Shown here piece by piece: positions 24,350-35,598 of a DNA stretch of 64,000 nt (position 1 is the first letter of the stretch; each line of letters begins with the position of its first letter). The notes beneath the pieces are model-generated. The model had not been told where the DNA came from and ran no database searches. It worked only from the letters and a program-made list of their open reading frames with translations. The stretch is from Blastomussa wellsi (Eukaryota > Cnidaria > Anthozoa > Scleractinia > Plerogyridae). The stretch is taken from the NCBI GenBank assembly GCA_947652115.1, contig OX393561.1:34440324-34504323 (forward strand), read 5' to 3'. Position numbers and translations under genes: made by a program.

Positions 24350-25090
24350 CAGTTCACTGTTTTTAATAAAAATAACATGTGTAATATTGTAATAACAATG
24401 TATAATTATATTAATTATGCTGTACTTAAAACTGACTAACTAAAATTCAGTCAAACAGAAGGTATTTCTATGCTGTAGTAAAATAATGGTTTCAATGCAG
24501 AAGTATGAAAATTAATGCAGGAGTGTGAAATGAACAAACATGCAAACACAGATGTCTGACTGTTTTTAAAACTGGTGAATTTTTAATAAGTTCATGATGT
24601 GCAGGTGTGGATTCAGGAAAAATAGTGGCTTTTAGGCACTCTGCATGCTGTCCCCAACAAGTGTTGTTTAACAATTTTGACTTCCTGAATTCCCATTCCC
24701 AGGTATTTTGAGTCACTTGGACAACATTAAATGTTGTTAAAAATTTTCTTTGCCTCTAAAAATAAAAAAGTTACATGTCATTACAAAAATGTCACTTATG
24801 TCTGTAAAACAGTGAATGCCAATTATCAAGGTCAAAAGGACCTTTGTTATTTACCGTAGCTTAATATATTTTAGTAAAAAGGTGTTTTGTGTAAACAACA
24901 TTTTGTTCCTTTAAGAAATGTCTTTGGTGTAATATTTAACATCATGTCACCACATAATAACTATGGTACACTGACTTGACTCATTTGACTGTAAATAATG
25001 TCATTAAGTAAAATTGTATTTAAATGCAAATTTGAATAATGAATAAAAGAAAGATGGGAGATCCTCGATTTTTTAAATTCAGAACGGTTT
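24350..25090. other. Convergent intergenic region
   Basis: Lies between the 3' ends of the SCI1-like gene and the unrecognised minus-strand gene. AT-rich, with an AATAAA at 24365. No other element or coding segment was recognised. Confidence 0.6.
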
Positions 25091-25834
25091 TCACATTTCA
25101 TTTACAATAGAATTATGCGCTTTATTCAGATGATAAGTTTCAAATAAAGACTTGTATTTTTTATTGTTTTTGAAAACATGTGGTGAATCCAGATCAGTTA
25201 CTGTCAACAAGGCTTTATGATCATCTACTAGTTGAATGTGGCTTGAGTCATTCAAACATTCTGTATTTTTTTTCTTTGACCAATTTGGTAGCAAAACACA
25301 GTCCTGGAACTCGTCAACCAATATATCATGTTGCTGTTCATTCCTTGCAGAATCCAAACTTTCATTCCCATGTGTTGGTGATGGTAATACATCCACTGCT
25401 GATTGGCAGTACATTTTTGATGGTGAACTCTGCTCTGTGTAATTATAACTTTGTCTGGTATTTTTCATGTGACAAATATTTCCATCAATCCCAAGACCAG
25501 TATTGGTATTTTGTGTCAAATTCTGAACCAATGGAACAGTAGGTTTTGTTGCTCCTGCGAGCTGCATTGATCTCCTCCGTTTACCAAATGGACATTGTTC
25601 ATTGGCTTTCCTTATACCTGCCATCTCAAGGCTCTTTCTCTTCAAGCATTTAGATGGGACATGAACCTCAGTTAGGGTTGCTTCAGTTTGCTTTACTTCT
25701 CGCTCTTCAGAGGATGGGAGGAAGTGCTTTACTAAGACTACCTTCACATCTCCTTGATGCTTTGCTCTCAGAATAATTGATTTCTTTGGGGATGCTGACT
25801 GGGCTGTGTTTACATTAAGCTCTGCAGTCATCAT
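25091..25834 (-). CDS. Unrecognised single-exon protein, 247 residues
   Basis: I do not recognise the family. One open frame of 247 codons starts MMTAELNVNTAQSASPKK. An in-frame TGA two codons upstream (TGA GCC ATG ATG) fixes the start. A possible 5'-leader splice acceptor TTTAACAG lies about 35 bp before it. Residues about 18-40 (KSIILRAKHQGDVKVVLVKH, F) look ordered, with alternating hydrophobic residues. The rest is polar and low in order, with basic patches CLKRKS and GKRRRS that could direct nuclear import. No transmembrane segment, signal peptide or zinc site is seen. Intact length, clean start and flanking genes argue for a real gene, but a repeat-derived frame cannot be excluded. It is head-to-head with PDRG1, 1.1 kb apart. 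Confidence 0.55.
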   Translation of the reverse strand: MMTAELNVNTAQSASPKKSIILRAKHQGDVKVVLVKHFLPSSEEREVKQTEATLTEVHVPSKCLKRKSLEMAGIRKANEQCPFGKRRRSMQLAGATKPTVPLVQNLTQNTNTGLGIDGNICHMKNTRQSYNYTEQSSPSKMYCQSAVDVLPSPTHGNESLDSARNEQQHDILVDEFQDCVLLPNWSKKKNTECLNDSSHIQLVDDHKALLTVTDLDSPHVFKNNKKYKSLFETYHLNKAHNSIVNEM

Positions 25835-26304
25835 GGCTCATAATTTAATAACTTCGTGGCCTGTTAAAGAGAGGGGTTAATATGTAAGACTTTTGAATTG
25901 ACATATTTCAGGGATAATTTACAAACATTTGTGAAAGTGTTAAAGCAGATCCACATACTTCTAAATAAAATATGATGGATCGCAGATTAACTAAGAATAA
26001 TTAGTGGCCTAGTTTCCAGACTCTGCCGGCCTGTCTTGAAACTTGGATCATGGATCCTAAATGGAATTTTGATGGTAGCCTCCAAACAGGCTTCATAGTG
26101 AGAAATAAGGTGAACAATAGAAATGAAAGGTGACATAAGCCTAAAAAGAGTGCTTGTTGCTCTGCTACATGTAGCTGATAATGTAATACTCAGGACCTCA
26201 TATGGAGATGTGGGACCTGGGACAAGTGAGGTAACTGGCCTTGCTGCACTTTTGGAATCAACTGATACATTAGTGCTATACATGTAGTATAAAAGAGGTT
26301 GTTC

Positions 26305-26457
26305 TTTGTCTTAAACAGGGTAGGTGTAAATTTTCAACTCAAAAATTACGTCGGACTCCTCCCCCGTCATGTATAATACGAATCCCCACCCAGGCCTATC
26401 CGGTCCATTTAATGTTTGGATTCGTTTGGAAACGGTCCCATGTAAACATATGAATAG

Positions 26458-26502
<45 letters not shown>

Positions 26503-26530
26503 GTATAACAATATAATTTGGTTTTATCAA
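26305..26530 (-). repeat. Dispersed repeat, copy 1 (inverted match at 62790-62985)
   Basis: Contains GGGGTAAGTTTCTAAAGAAA, CTGTGGTGCTGCGTCGGTGG and TTGGTTTTATCAACTGGGTT. The same words occur inverted at 62895-62985. It occupies part of the spacer between the unrecognised gene and PDRG1. Confidence 0.6.
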
Positions 26531-26943
26531 CTGGGTTGACATAGCCTAAGAATATATCCTTTGTTAATTTATTTCTTTTACTCTATTGTAGTCCTCGTGT
26601 AGTGCAAACAGCTAATTGAAAAAAAAAAATGGAGACACGATAAAGCCAGTAAAAGACAAAAGAGGTTCATTTCATGGACGGCGGGATCCATTTTCGTAAC
26701 CCTCCATATTATTATGTTGGTAATTATCAACTTCTGCTACTGTATAGACTATATAAATAGTGACTCCTAGCGGGCCAGAGCCTATCGGAGTATAAACATT
26801 TTGTACCTTTGAGATTTTTTATCCGCCGTTGGCCCCGATCCGGTTGTAGTTCACTTGAGTTCACGGTTTCCTCAACAGTTTCTTCGCCAGTGCTCATCTG
26901 CTTGACACCGTCAAGGACACTGGGTACCAGTAAACCGTTCAAA

Positions 26944-29914
26944 ATGGCGGCTGGCAAGATTGCTTCTCAGACGCTACTGAGATTTTCAGAATTAGAGGAA
27001 CTTGCCCAAGAAATAATGGAAGACAAGCATCAGGTTCAAATCTAGGGTACCCTGCTCACAAGGGGTTCATTTCTTATTTCTCTGACTAACGCGAAAAAGC
27101 CTTTGTCTAGAAGCATTTCAATATGAAAAAATTACAGAGTTTGAAGTCTTCTTCCACATGTATTTAGATTCCGTTTTGCATTCTTTTGGCAGATTGTTGA
27201 ACTTGATAAGAAGAGAAATACAAACAGAGAGGCTCTGCGGGCACTCAAAAGAGAAGACACAGATGGATTTAAAAGGGAGCAGTGTATGTTAGATCAATAA
27301 GTTCTACTCTAAACTTACAGGTCAATCCTCAATCCTCTGCTGAGGCTCTTAGTGGCTGCGTGCTTCATTTTCAGAGTCATTCATAGTGGCCATTACAGTG
27401 CTACAGTGCCACCTTAAGGAAGTGACAACTTTTTGACAAAATTATTTCTGTTGGCTTACGATTCCAATGACCAAACAGAATGTGTGATAACGTGCCATTT
27501 ATTTGCAGACTAGTTCCACAAGAGGGAACAGTGAATTTGATTGGCTGGTTAAAATAGAAGCCAGCAAAAATTTCATTTGAATTAAGTCAGAAACTAGAAA
27601 CTTCCTTGTGTGGCAACAGAATGGTGCATAGCACTCTGAGGCCCCATTTATATCGTCACAGTTACCCGAGACAACCCTCCCCTTAGTTACCCTTGGCAAG
27701 CTAACTTTTTGCTAAAATGTTGAAAATCCTACCAACCATTTTTTAGGATTCTACCCAAGTTGCCTCGGGGCGAGACAACTTGGGTCGGCGAGTTGTCTCG
27801 TCTCAGCTGGAAGGGTAACCCTGGCAGGCGGAACAACTTTTTCTCATATAAACACGTTGGCTCGCCTACCTGGGACAAACCTTAACATGCCGAGTGTCAC
27901 ATACTGTCGAGATTTCAGGTTTTTAAGTAAAAAATTGCACTAAAGAAATAAAATTTAACCCAGCAAGTCCTTCAGTGATCGAATAAACGAAAGAAATTCA
28001 GAGGAAGAAGGATAACTAACTAGTGATATGAACATTAAAATACTTTTTTAACAATCAAAAAGGGTCAACTTTAACTCAGCTGACGGGGACAATTTTTGTC
28101 ATATAAATGCTCGGTAACGTTGTCTTGGGGAGGGGGGGGGATGGTTGTCTCGGGTACCCAAGACCATATAACTGAGGCGTGACTGTAACAAAAGTTAGGT
28201 TAACACAATTATTGCATTGTCTTTCAGCTTCCAAATCCTGGGTATGTTTTGGAAACACGTTTATAAAGCTCCCAAGCTCTAATGTACAAACAATGCTACA
28301 ACAAGGTAAGTGCCATTACATTGTACATCAAGGTAATCAGAGATTGCAGTGTCACTAGGGCACTGCTTACACAGATGCAATTTTATTTGTAACCGCATCA
28401 CTTTTGATGTGCTTAAATGCCTTTTGTTTTACACAGCACCAAATTGAAACTGGGTCAGTCTGAAAATGCTACTGACCAAAAGTGGAGCATTTTAAAAACG
28501 ATACAGTTTCATTTGTCGTGTAAACGGCTATAACAGCAAAAACGCTTTGATTTGATTTTGGTGCAAATTGGCTGCTGTTAAAGAGTAAAATGGGTAACTT
28601 CTCACAGATTGCAGCGTTTGCTTATCCAAAACGTTTTCAAAAACACTTGGAAAACAGTTAGATGGGCTCTGTGTAAACACTTTGGAGAATTGGAGAATGT
28701 GTTCATGTAAACATGGTCGAAGTCCAATTATTCTGTCAGAACCATGGACCTCTTCCTTTACTTTTTTTACATTAATTTTAATCATGTATTTGATTTTATA
28801 CAACGAGTTTGACCTGAAGTTATCATTTTGTCCTGTTATGAAGATCAAAAGAACTTAGATGGGGAAATTAGCAGGCTAAGGAAGGACCTGAAACCAAAAG
28901 TATCAAGACTTCATGAGCTTGAAGGTTAGTTCACTGTTTGAAAAATGTACATACTAGATCAAAATACCTTTTCCCTGGCCCATTTACCCTTGCAGGGTAA
29001 AGGTCAGAAAAGCCACAGAAGACTTAATTCTTAGGGCCCAGTGGAAAGCATAGGGCACTGAAAAGCAAAGCTTTCCTGAGTTTGCCAGTCTGAGTAGATG
29101 TTATCTGGCCAAGGTTTAGAAGTCCTATAATAAAATATTCGTACATCTGTATATCTAGAGGTTGTTTTCCTGGAGGGTGACTAAAGCAATACTTTCCTTG
29201 ACTTGTTTCTCTTGCTTATTAACCAATTGGCACCTGTGCCAAAACGGCCATGACAAACATTGCCCTTTGTTCCGCTTCTGACATCATAATTTTTTATGCC
29301 AGTTAAAAAAGCATCACTTATACTCAATCTCTGCAGGAGGAAAAAATCTTTCCAATGCTTCCCAGATCAGAGTGAATGCTTAGAAATTTGAGTAAAAAAT
29401 ACAGAAGAAAAATTACCTCAACTCCCCTTGGCTACTCTATGGCAAGAATTTCCTGTTTACTTTGTCAGGAATTCTTGAACTGAAGGCGAGCCCAGTGGAA
29501 GGACAACTGCAGCAAAATGATAAGAAAAGGAGAAAAAGGAAAAGCGAAAAGAAAATTGGAAAAAAAAAACGAAAAGCATAAAGACATGTCACACTTTTTT
29601 GCCTTTTGTGCATGCCCAAGCAAAAATCATAAAACAACGCAGGTATGTTTTCATGTTGCAAAAGAAGTCTTGACTATTTGGGGGCAGATTTAGCTCACAA
29701 CTGACCACAAAATGTCCAAAAAGCGCTTTTTTCAATAGTCTCTGGGTGTCAATGGGTTAAAATGATGAGCTGGCTTTCATAATGAGAATCATCGCTAGAT
29801 TATTTCTGTGTTTTTGGTGATTTGATGTGGGTTTTCTTTCTAGGATTACCTGAGGTGAAAGGGTTTGACCTTGCTGCGTTAACGCAAGATGATTTACAGA
29901 ATCTAAAGCCGTGA
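26944..29914 (+). CDS. PDRG1: p53 and DNA damage-regulated protein 1
   Basis: A prefoldin-beta-like subunit found with the PAQosome/R2TP-prefoldin-like chaperone complex (family knowledge). Five exons: 26944-27033, 27193-27283, 28228-28305, 28844-28924, 29844-29914, giving 136 residues against 133 in human. Landmarks match the human protein: ELEELAQEIMEDKHQ, then IVELDKKRNTNREALRAL, SSKSWVCFGNTFIKLPS, then DGEISRLRKDLKPKVSRLHE, then LPEVKGFDLAALTQDDLQNL. The two helices with a central beta hairpin are the prefoldin-beta layout. The exon 1 donor GTTCAA is weak. Exon 2 must use the second GT (GAG CAG T|GTATGT) to keep the frame. Introns 2 and 3 hold inverted-repeat elements. It is tail-to-tail with TTLL9 across a retroelement cluster. 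Confidence 0.95.
27638..28190. mobile_element. Inverted-repeat element in PDRG1 intron 2
   Basis: GTTACCCGAGACAACC near the left is mirrored by GGTTGTCTCGGGTACCC near the right. Outer words GAGGCCCCATTTATAT and ATATAACTGAGGCGTGAC also match imperfectly. The interior repeats GACAACTTGGGT / GAGTTGTCTCG motifs. No coding capacity. It ends about 40 bp before exon 3. Confidence 0.5.
28355..28730. repeat. GTGTAAAC-rich element in PDRG1 intron 3
   Basis: Repeated words GTGTAAAC, AAAACG and AAAATGCTAC, with opposite-sense blocks ACTGCTTACACAG and CTGTGTAAACAC near the two ends, suggest a degenerate inverted-repeat element. Boundaries are uncertain. Confidence 0.35.
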
Positions 29915-30380
29915 AGGATTCCCAGAATTAATGTTGCGAAATCCAGAAGTACACATGCAAAAGCTGTTGAAACCATGCTAAAAATCGCCCCGCCGTAGAC
30001 AAGAAATCACCAACAACAAGCTGGGAAACGGTCCAGCCAAAAGTTTTTTAATCTGACGCAATTACAAAAAGCTGACGAGGGACTTGCTACGCAACCTACA
30101 AAAAAATGGTTTAAACTGGGAAAGTGAAACTTCTGAAAGATTCTAGATAGTTCTTGAATATATAAAATTAGCAGTCCGACAAGTCTAAAACTGAATTAAA
30201 GTCAACATATTAAATAACAAGTGTTCTGTCTTTAAAACAAAAGTCTGCATTTTGCAAGAGTGCACTTTTACAACACAAGCAGGATACGTTAGAAAAGAAA
30301 ACAGCGAAAGACTTTTCCCTCTGTTCAAAACCCGAAGGTTTACAAGGATTGATTATTAACAGCCCAGCCCGGAAAGAACC
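29915..30380. other. PDRG1 3' flank
   Basis: No gene or recognisable repeat was seen. No strong AATAAA lies close to the PDRG1 stop codon. Confidence 0.5.
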
Positions 30381-30384
30381 ACCA

Positions 30385-31235
30385 CAAGCTACTTGGAGTG
30401 TACATTGCCTCGGACCTTTACTTTAACGAACATGTCGAACATTTATGCAAGAAACTTGCAAAGCGTATAGGCGTCCTGAGATCAATTAGGTATTACCTAC
30501 CTTTCAATGAGCGCATATTGTTCTATAATGCAACTATAAAGCCTTTGTTCCTATATGGCGGAGCAATCTGGAGTATGATATCCAAAACAAACATTAGACG
30601 TGTTTTTCGATTACAAAAGAGAGCTGCCAGGACTATACTAGATGTTAAACTAAGGAAGAACGAACTGTTAGCTTATTCAAGAAACTAAACTGGATGCCTT
30701 TTTACGATGAAATTAGCGTTAGTAAACTAGGTCTTATCTTTAAATGTCTACAGGGGCAATGCCCAGAATATCCTTGTAAGTGATACTGACAGAAAGATCC
30801 TAGCGTTATGGGCACATGACACTACGCTGCCCCAAGTACAACAGGAAAACAGAAGGGGGTAAAACCTTCTTAACATCATCAATTCTATTATGGAATTCTT
30901 TACCTGTTAAAATAAGATCTAGCGAAAGTATCAACTCTTTCAAACGCAAATATATTGAGCACATAGAGGAGGGGTATGGTAATATTGACCATTTTCAAAC
31001 ATCCTAATATTCTTTCTTAACTTTTATTCTTTTATTGCATGTTCACAGCTAGGTCATTTCTCATTATCGTAATTATTATTGTTAGAAATTTTTAAATTAT
31101 TGTAATTATCTGTTTATATATACGTACTTTTTTTTTTCATTGTAACTTTTTTTTCCTTGTTGTAATTTAGGTGAGGGCCACAGGTTTCTCAGTCTAGGAC
31201 TGTAAAGTGCTTCCCTCGTTAAATAAAGTTATTAC
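30385..31235 (+). pseudogene. LINE (non-LTR retrotransposon) 3' end, broken
   Basis: The frame reads LLGVYIASDLYFNEHVEHLC, KKLAKRIGVLRSIRYYLPF, ATIKPLFLYGGAIW and FRLQKRAARTILD, the C-terminal part of a non-LTR reverse transcriptase. It breaks near 30686 and resumes in another frame as GKTFLTSSILLWNSLPVKIR, then SINSFKRKYIEHIEE. It ends AAATAAAGTTATTA, a usual LINE tail. Truncated at the 5' end and inactive. Confidence 0.85.
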
Positions 31236-31515
31236 CTGTGAAACAGGCAACACAGGCAAACGTTTACTCGAACACTCTAATTCCTGCTCGTTCAACTGGG
31301 CAAAATCAATTCAGTCGTTCCACTACATCTCTCCCCTCTTTGGAACAAAGCTCACATATCACAAAAAAAAATACTTGAGACAACACAAAACTGAAGCAAC
31401 TTTCTGACAGAGTCCGACAAGATTTTTTTTTTTAAAAAAGTGTTTAATGTCTCTAGGGCCTAAAGAGGTCCAAACACAACTCTAGCAAAGTCTTTGAGAG
31501 TTCGCATGCGCTCCG

Positions 31516-34440
31516 CTATCGGCCACAAACGTAGTCGTTCAACTTGACTGGGCATGTTCGCATACGCTTCGGGCAGCGTCTTGACAGTGGGGCATCGGAC
31601 TGCATCGGTGCGTTTGCGGCATCAGCATCAGCAGGATCGTTGCGGATCTGTAGAAGTATCTTCTTCTGCTGCCACAGGGACACTCTTGAAGAACGAAGAG
31701 TTCCTCGTAACCGGGACGCCTTCGTCATCTTGTGCTGTCACCATGGATCCCTTTTTCTCTACGACGATGTGCGGCCTGGGGTCATACGGCGTGTCGCTTT
31801 TCTTCTTAGAGCCGTCTCTCTTGACAAACACCATGTCGCCTTCTTTGACAGTTGATGGCTTGATGTAACGCTTGTTGTCTGCGTGCTTCTTCATCTTAGC
31901 CTTCGCTGTCTGATCACGTTCTCGGATCCCCGGGTCTGAGCAGGGTGTTGTCAACTCGGGAAGCTTTGTCTTCATCGGCTTTCCAAACAGTGCCGTTGCT
32001 AGAGCAACTCTCGTTGTACTGTGTGGTGTGGCACGGTAGTTTCTTAGTAGCCTGTTCAGCTCCTGTTTGAGGTTCTTGTGTTCCAATTTTGCTGTCTTGG
32101 TGAGGTTCTTTACGGTGCGTACAAACCTTTCAACTTCTCCATTTGCTCTGGCCCATTTTGGAGTCACTTTTCGATGCTTGAAACCATGGTCGTCTGCTTA
32201 GGTATCACCGTAGCTGCTGAGGTCGATTTCACTATTTCCACCACTGGGTATATATCTGGAGTAGTAATCAGTAATCAGAAGTAGGTACTCTTGGTTCGGA
32301 AGGTTAGAAAAGTCCACACTAATTTCTTTCCATGGAGCTGCTGGAAGTGGTGACATCAGTTGGGGTTCTCTCTTGCACTCAGGAGTGGTGATCAGACATG
32401 CACTGCAAGATTTAACCTTGCTTTCCACCAGTTTGTTGATGTTCGGGAACCAGACTTTCTCGCGCAATGGAGTCTGTTTTTACGAGTCCTTGATGGCCTT
32501 CATGTGCTAGGTTGATTACGTTTTCCTATAGACTCTTTGGGATAACTATGCGAATTCCGCGCAGAATGAGGTTGCCTGATGCACTCACAGCTAGCTCGTC
32601 CTTCACTCTTTCTAGGAGCCGAAACTCGGTAAGGTCAACAGCGGGACGTTTGACTGCAAGGTGCCAGTTGCCTTTCGCGATTGCCTCAGCTACCCTTGGA
32701 GGGTGGCATCGCCCTGAGTAGCTCATTCGATGTCTTCTGTCTTCAGCGCTTTGGAAGTTAAGGTAGTTGCTAGGTAGTTGATGCACTCCTCTGCTACTTT
32801 CTGCTGATGGGATGTTTGGGCTGCATTCTTTGTCGGGTGCCGTTTCACAGATAGTCCGCTGGGTTTCTTTCACCTCTACGATACGGCTGAAGTCTTAATG
32901 CCCATCGTTCAAGTCTTGTGGGAGGCTTGAAACTTGGATTGCCATAGATGGTCACCAGGGGTTTGTGGTCCGTGTTGGCTGTGATAGGCTTCCCATAAAC
33001 ATACAGCTGCAAGTGTTCACAAGCCCAAACCACAGCGAGGGCTTCCCGTTGCGTTTGGCTGTACCGTCAGTGTTCTGTTGCTGTAAGAGAAACGACTTTC
33101 ATAGGTGATCACATGTCTTTCCTCGGTCTGCGGGTCTACTTGTGAGAGAATCCGAATGGACTGGAATCAACCGAGATTTCTGTTTCCTTTTCTGCATCGA
33201 AGTAGGCAGTGACGGGTGCGCTGGATAATGCTTCTTTCAGCTGGCTAACTGCACGGTTGTGCTCTGTTGTCCAGCACCAAGATTGGTCCTTGTGGGCCAG
33301 CTTGCGTAGGGGCTCAGTCTTGGTGGCATAGTCTGGGATGAATCTTGAACAGTTATGTGTCATCCCCTGCAGGCTGCGAACCTCTGGTGCTGTTGATGGT
33401 GTCGAAAGGTTGACCACTTCTTCAACGTTCTTCGGGTCTGGTGATATGCCATCTTTAGAAAACACGTACCCGAAGAATTCCACCTTTGCTGTACTCGCAC
33501 TGGCTGTTGTTGAGGGTCAGGCCTTTCTCTCTCAAATGCTGGAAGACAGCCCTCAGGGTTTGGTCATGTTCTTCGTGTGACTTGCCAAAGACCAGGATGT
33601 CGTCAATGATGTTTTCCGCACCTTCAATGCCCTCTAGAATCTCTCCGATCACGTTTTGGAAGATTTCAGCTGTACTTGATATTCCGAAGATGAGACACTT
33701 GTAGCGCATTATGCCCATGTGGGAACCAAAGGTGGTGATGTATCGGGATTCTGGTGTCAACTCGAGCTGGTTGTAACCCTGGTTGAGATCTAGTTTGGTG
33801 AAGACTTTCCCTCCGTTTAAGTCTCCGATCACCTCTTTGATAGTCGGTGAGACGCGACGCTCGTGTTTTATCGCCTTGTTCGCCTGGTGTATATCCACGC
33901 ACACGCGTACCTTGCCTGGAGACTTTGGTTTTGGTGCAACCACTATAGGAGACACCCAGGGTGTAGGGCCTTCGATACGTTCAATTACACCTAGCTCTTC
34001 ATCGCGCCGTAGCTGGTCCTCTAACTGCTTACGTACATGAAAAGGGATTCTTCGGTGCCGTTGCACAACAGGTGGCAAGTCTTCATCGATGTGCAGTTTA
34101 TCTGATAGTCCTCGAGCTTGCCTAGTCCGTGAGACAGGTCATCGTATTCCTCTATCAGATTTCCTGGCGCATTTGTTCCTGATTTTGATGGCTGGTTTCC
34201 GACCTGCTGAACAGTTTGATGTAGGTTGAGCCCTTGTGATGTCTTCCGGCTTAGCAGAGAGCCACCAGATCCCTCCACAACGTAGAGCTTGTCGCTAAGC
34301 TTCTTTGTTTCCGACTCGAGCGCGGTGGTGAACCTTCCAAGGACACGAAGGGGAACCTTCGATTGGTAGCCGTAAATCTTCACGCTGCTTGGTTCAAGGT
34401 TGGGGCGGTTGCGTAGCCTGTGGTACTCATTCTCCACACG
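31516..34440 (-). pseudogene. Ty3/Gypsy retrotransposon pol, decayed
   Basis: On the minus strand, in order: the end of the aspartic protease (KIYGYQSKVPLRVLGRF), reverse transcriptase (FTKLDLNQGYNQLELTPE, ENIIDDILVFGKS), RNase H (SVDSSPFG, ANTDHKPLV) and integrase (CSACLITTPECKREPQ, LLLITDYYSRY, then VTPKWARANGEVERF, VRTV). Frame breaks lie near 34075, 33475, 33135, 32870 and 32250. The integrase core lacks the segment between VIPK and HGFKHRK, so the region of the second catalytic Asp is gone. Gag, the protease active site and flanking LTRs were not found. It is a dead, 5'-truncated copy. Confidence 0.85.
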
Positions 34441-34926
34441 TACACTTTAATTTTAAAGAAGGGTTGATCTTTCAAGACACTACATATTGACTAAAATTTA
34501 AGCGAACAATATCAATTTAAATGATATTTTTCGGGTTAGATTTGGGCTAGTAAGACGAAATTACAGCTTGCCCAAATGGAAAGCCAAGAATTGAATTTCG
34601 TCTCACCCTGGGGAGAAGGAGATTGGAACAGGTATTACACAGCAGAAATCAAGTCCGAAAGTGAAATCCAAGTACAAGATGAAAACACTGCAGAATGAAT
34701 CTTCCATTTCTTGTCATGAGAAGGAAATGGACAAACAATAACACATTTTTGGGTATAAGTTTATTTTCGTGACAACAGAGGCTCCTTTACACCTTACTAG
34801 TACTGAAACCACACCACGGACACCAGCAAATCACACTGTCAATATAAATATATTGTACAAATGTACATATTTACCAATAAGTACAACAGTTTGTTCTTGT
34901 ATTAGATTACATTTCAGTTGTTGGCC

Positions 34927-35010
34927 TAGCCTGCGAACGCGGACGTATTTCCGGCCGTCGCTTGTCTATGCCGAAGCGATGGCCGGAAATGCGTCTGCGT
35001 TCGCAGGCTA
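34927..35010. repeat. 84 bp near-perfect hairpin
   Basis: TAGCCTGCGAACGC and GACGTATTTCCGGCC pair with GGCCGGAAATGCGTC and GCGTTCGCAGGCTA around a short GTCTATGCC loop. A solitary miniature inverted-repeat element in the spacer between the Gypsy remnant and TTLL9. Confidence 0.75.
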
Positions 35011-35598
35011 TTGTTGGCCAGAATGTAAAAGAAATGACATTTGCTCTAACTCTGCTTCTGCCTAATAAAAAATTACTTTGATTACAATAAAAAATTCTTA
35101 ATATGTACATAAATTACAATCCTTAATAAACCACTTCATCGCTTTGATCTACTAATTAAAAATAAGTGATATGGCATGGTGAATATTATCTAGTGTCAAC
35201 TGATAATCTATTTTTGATTATGTCAACCCGAGAAAACGTGAAATTCTTAAATATGTGTCTCAGAGAGATACAGTATGTGTAATCCATTTGTAACACCTTG
35301 TCAAGATTTCCAAATAATTCAGAGCTTTCTGGATCGGTTTGAGAATTGGTGATGCACACATTATTTATGTTTCTGTCTCAGGGCTTGAGACTAATGGTAG
35401 CCAACTAGCCACAAACTAGAGAAAAAACTTGTTCTGGCAAACACTTTTAGGTTTCAAGCTTCCGGGAGCCATGGCTGCCAAAAACGTCTTTTGCCTGGAA
35501 AAAGTAATGGGCAAGTCACCTAAAAATGTTAGTCTCGTGCCCTAAGCAGCATTTCAGTTCCTCTTTCTTTGCTGTGCACATGGAAATGTCTGTTCTCA

